Part shown: positions 5,842-6,122 of the stretch, piece by piece
How the letters are laid out: each line of letters opens with the position of its first letter
Numbering within the stretch: the first letter of the stretch is position 1
Assembly: GCA_022257805.1 (NCBI GenBank)
Contig: JAKOPB010000030.1
Coordinates: 1 to 6,122, forward strand
Direction: 5' to 3'
Origin: Nanobdellati archaeon
GTDB lineage: Archaea; Aenigmatarchaeota; Aenigmatarchaeia; PWEA01
Length of the DNA stretch: 6,122 nt
Position numbers and translations under genes: made by a program
Notes under the pieces: model-generated
Database searches by the model: none
The model's input: the letters and a program-made list of their open reading frames with translations, nothing else
Told to the model about the DNA's origin: nothing

Positions 5842-6122
5842 TAGTGTGGTGTGCTGGGAGTAGCCCTCCTTCTGTTTGGACCGAAAAACCGACGCGGAGA
5901 AACTCCACGTCCATTTACTGGGTCTTAGGGGCATTCATCTCTGCGACCTACCCGCTCCAGTAGATTGACGTACACGAAGTGTACGTCTTTCCTTTGGAGC
6001 CTATTTGGTCTTGCACCACCCAGGTCGTGGTACGTTCCATCTCGCCACATCTTCCACGCTTTCATAGCTCCAATATGGGAGTATCGTTTCTGTTCCTCGA
6101 CCCGTTCCCTCTCGGGACGGGC
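5841..6122 (-). ncRNA. rnpB: RNase P RNA, archaeal type A-like, 3' part (5' end outside window)
   Basis: Catalytic RNA of RNase P, which removes the 5' leader from pre-tRNA. On the minus strand the conserved core appears in order: ACAGAAACGATAC (about 6080-6092), TATGAAAG, CGAGATGGAACG, GTGCAAGACCAAATAGG (about 6000-6016), GCGGGTAGG, AGATGAATG (5933-5941), and ACAGAA (5870-5875) followed by GGGCTA. Visible helices: a P15-like GCTCCA/TGGAGC stem enclosing a 9-bp hairpin (5967-5987), and a P19-like 9-bp hairpin (about 5891-5912). Only six bases separate TAGG from AGATGAATG, so bacterial-type P18 is absent, as in archaeal type A RNAs. The 5' GAGGAAAGTCC element and the 5' strands of P1, P2 and P4 must lie beyond base 6122. 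No coding frame covers the region. The 3' end is placed at the U-rich tract and is approximate. Confidence 0.9.

Noticed and set aside
5841..6122. Fragment of 16S or 23S rRNA on the minus strand
   Set aside because: The ordered ACAGAAAC, GCAAG..AAATAGG, GGGTAGG, AGATGAATG and ACAGAA blocks match RNase P RNA and not rRNA.
1..6122. CRISPR array, insertion sequence, tRNA gene or long direct repeats
   Set aside because: No regularly spaced repeats, transposase motifs, terminal inverted repeats or tRNA-like cloverleaf were seen on either strand.

Overview
The window looks archaeal. Its right end carries most of an RNase P RNA on the minus strand that keeps the universal core sequences but has no room for helix P18, as in archaeal type A RNAs. 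The genes use many ATA (Ile) and AGA/AGG (Arg) codons, several have GGTG- or GGAG-type ribosome binding sites, and U-runs sit where archaeal terminators would be. All the proteins are rich in Asp and Glu, most of all the sugar dehydrogenase and the tails of the first two proteins. This suggests a salt-in halophile of moderate GC, for example a nanohaloarchaeon-like lineage; that placement is inference.

Left block (14-2515, plus strand): three tightly packed, overlapping genes. They are a C39/papain-like cysteine peptidase, a degenerate ATP-grasp protein that has lost the glycine-rich loop and the metal ligands, and an intact RimK-type ATP-grasp ligase. The overlaps are 23 bp and then 4 bp (ATGA), so this is almost certainly one operon. 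Its upstream end is cut by the window, and the first gene may start further upstream.

Middle block (2512-4547, minus strand): a BioD/MobB-like P-loop NTPase with an N-terminal beta-rich domain, followed with an ATGA overlap by another intact ATP-grasp ligase. This operon converges on the left one, and the two last genes overlap tail to tail in a TTAA. Each operon has a U-run just past its stop, inside the other operon's last gene.

Right block: a membrane-anchored or secreted PQQ-type aldose/sugar dehydrogenase (4577-5767, minus), a short promoter-bearing gap, then the 3' part of the RNase P RNA (5841-6122, minus, 5' end outside the window). An 8-bp inverted repeat lies between the dehydrogenase stop codon and the P-loop gene.

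The most interesting content is the cluster of three ATP-grasp proteins (one apparently a pseudoenzyme) with a cysteine peptidase and a P-loop NTPase. The parts are those of a make-and-trim amide or peptide chemistry: ligases that join an amino acid or carboxylate to an amine, and a thiol protease or transpeptidase that could cut or transfer the product. The substrate cannot be read from the sequence, and no carrier-protein or precursor-peptide gene is visible in the window.
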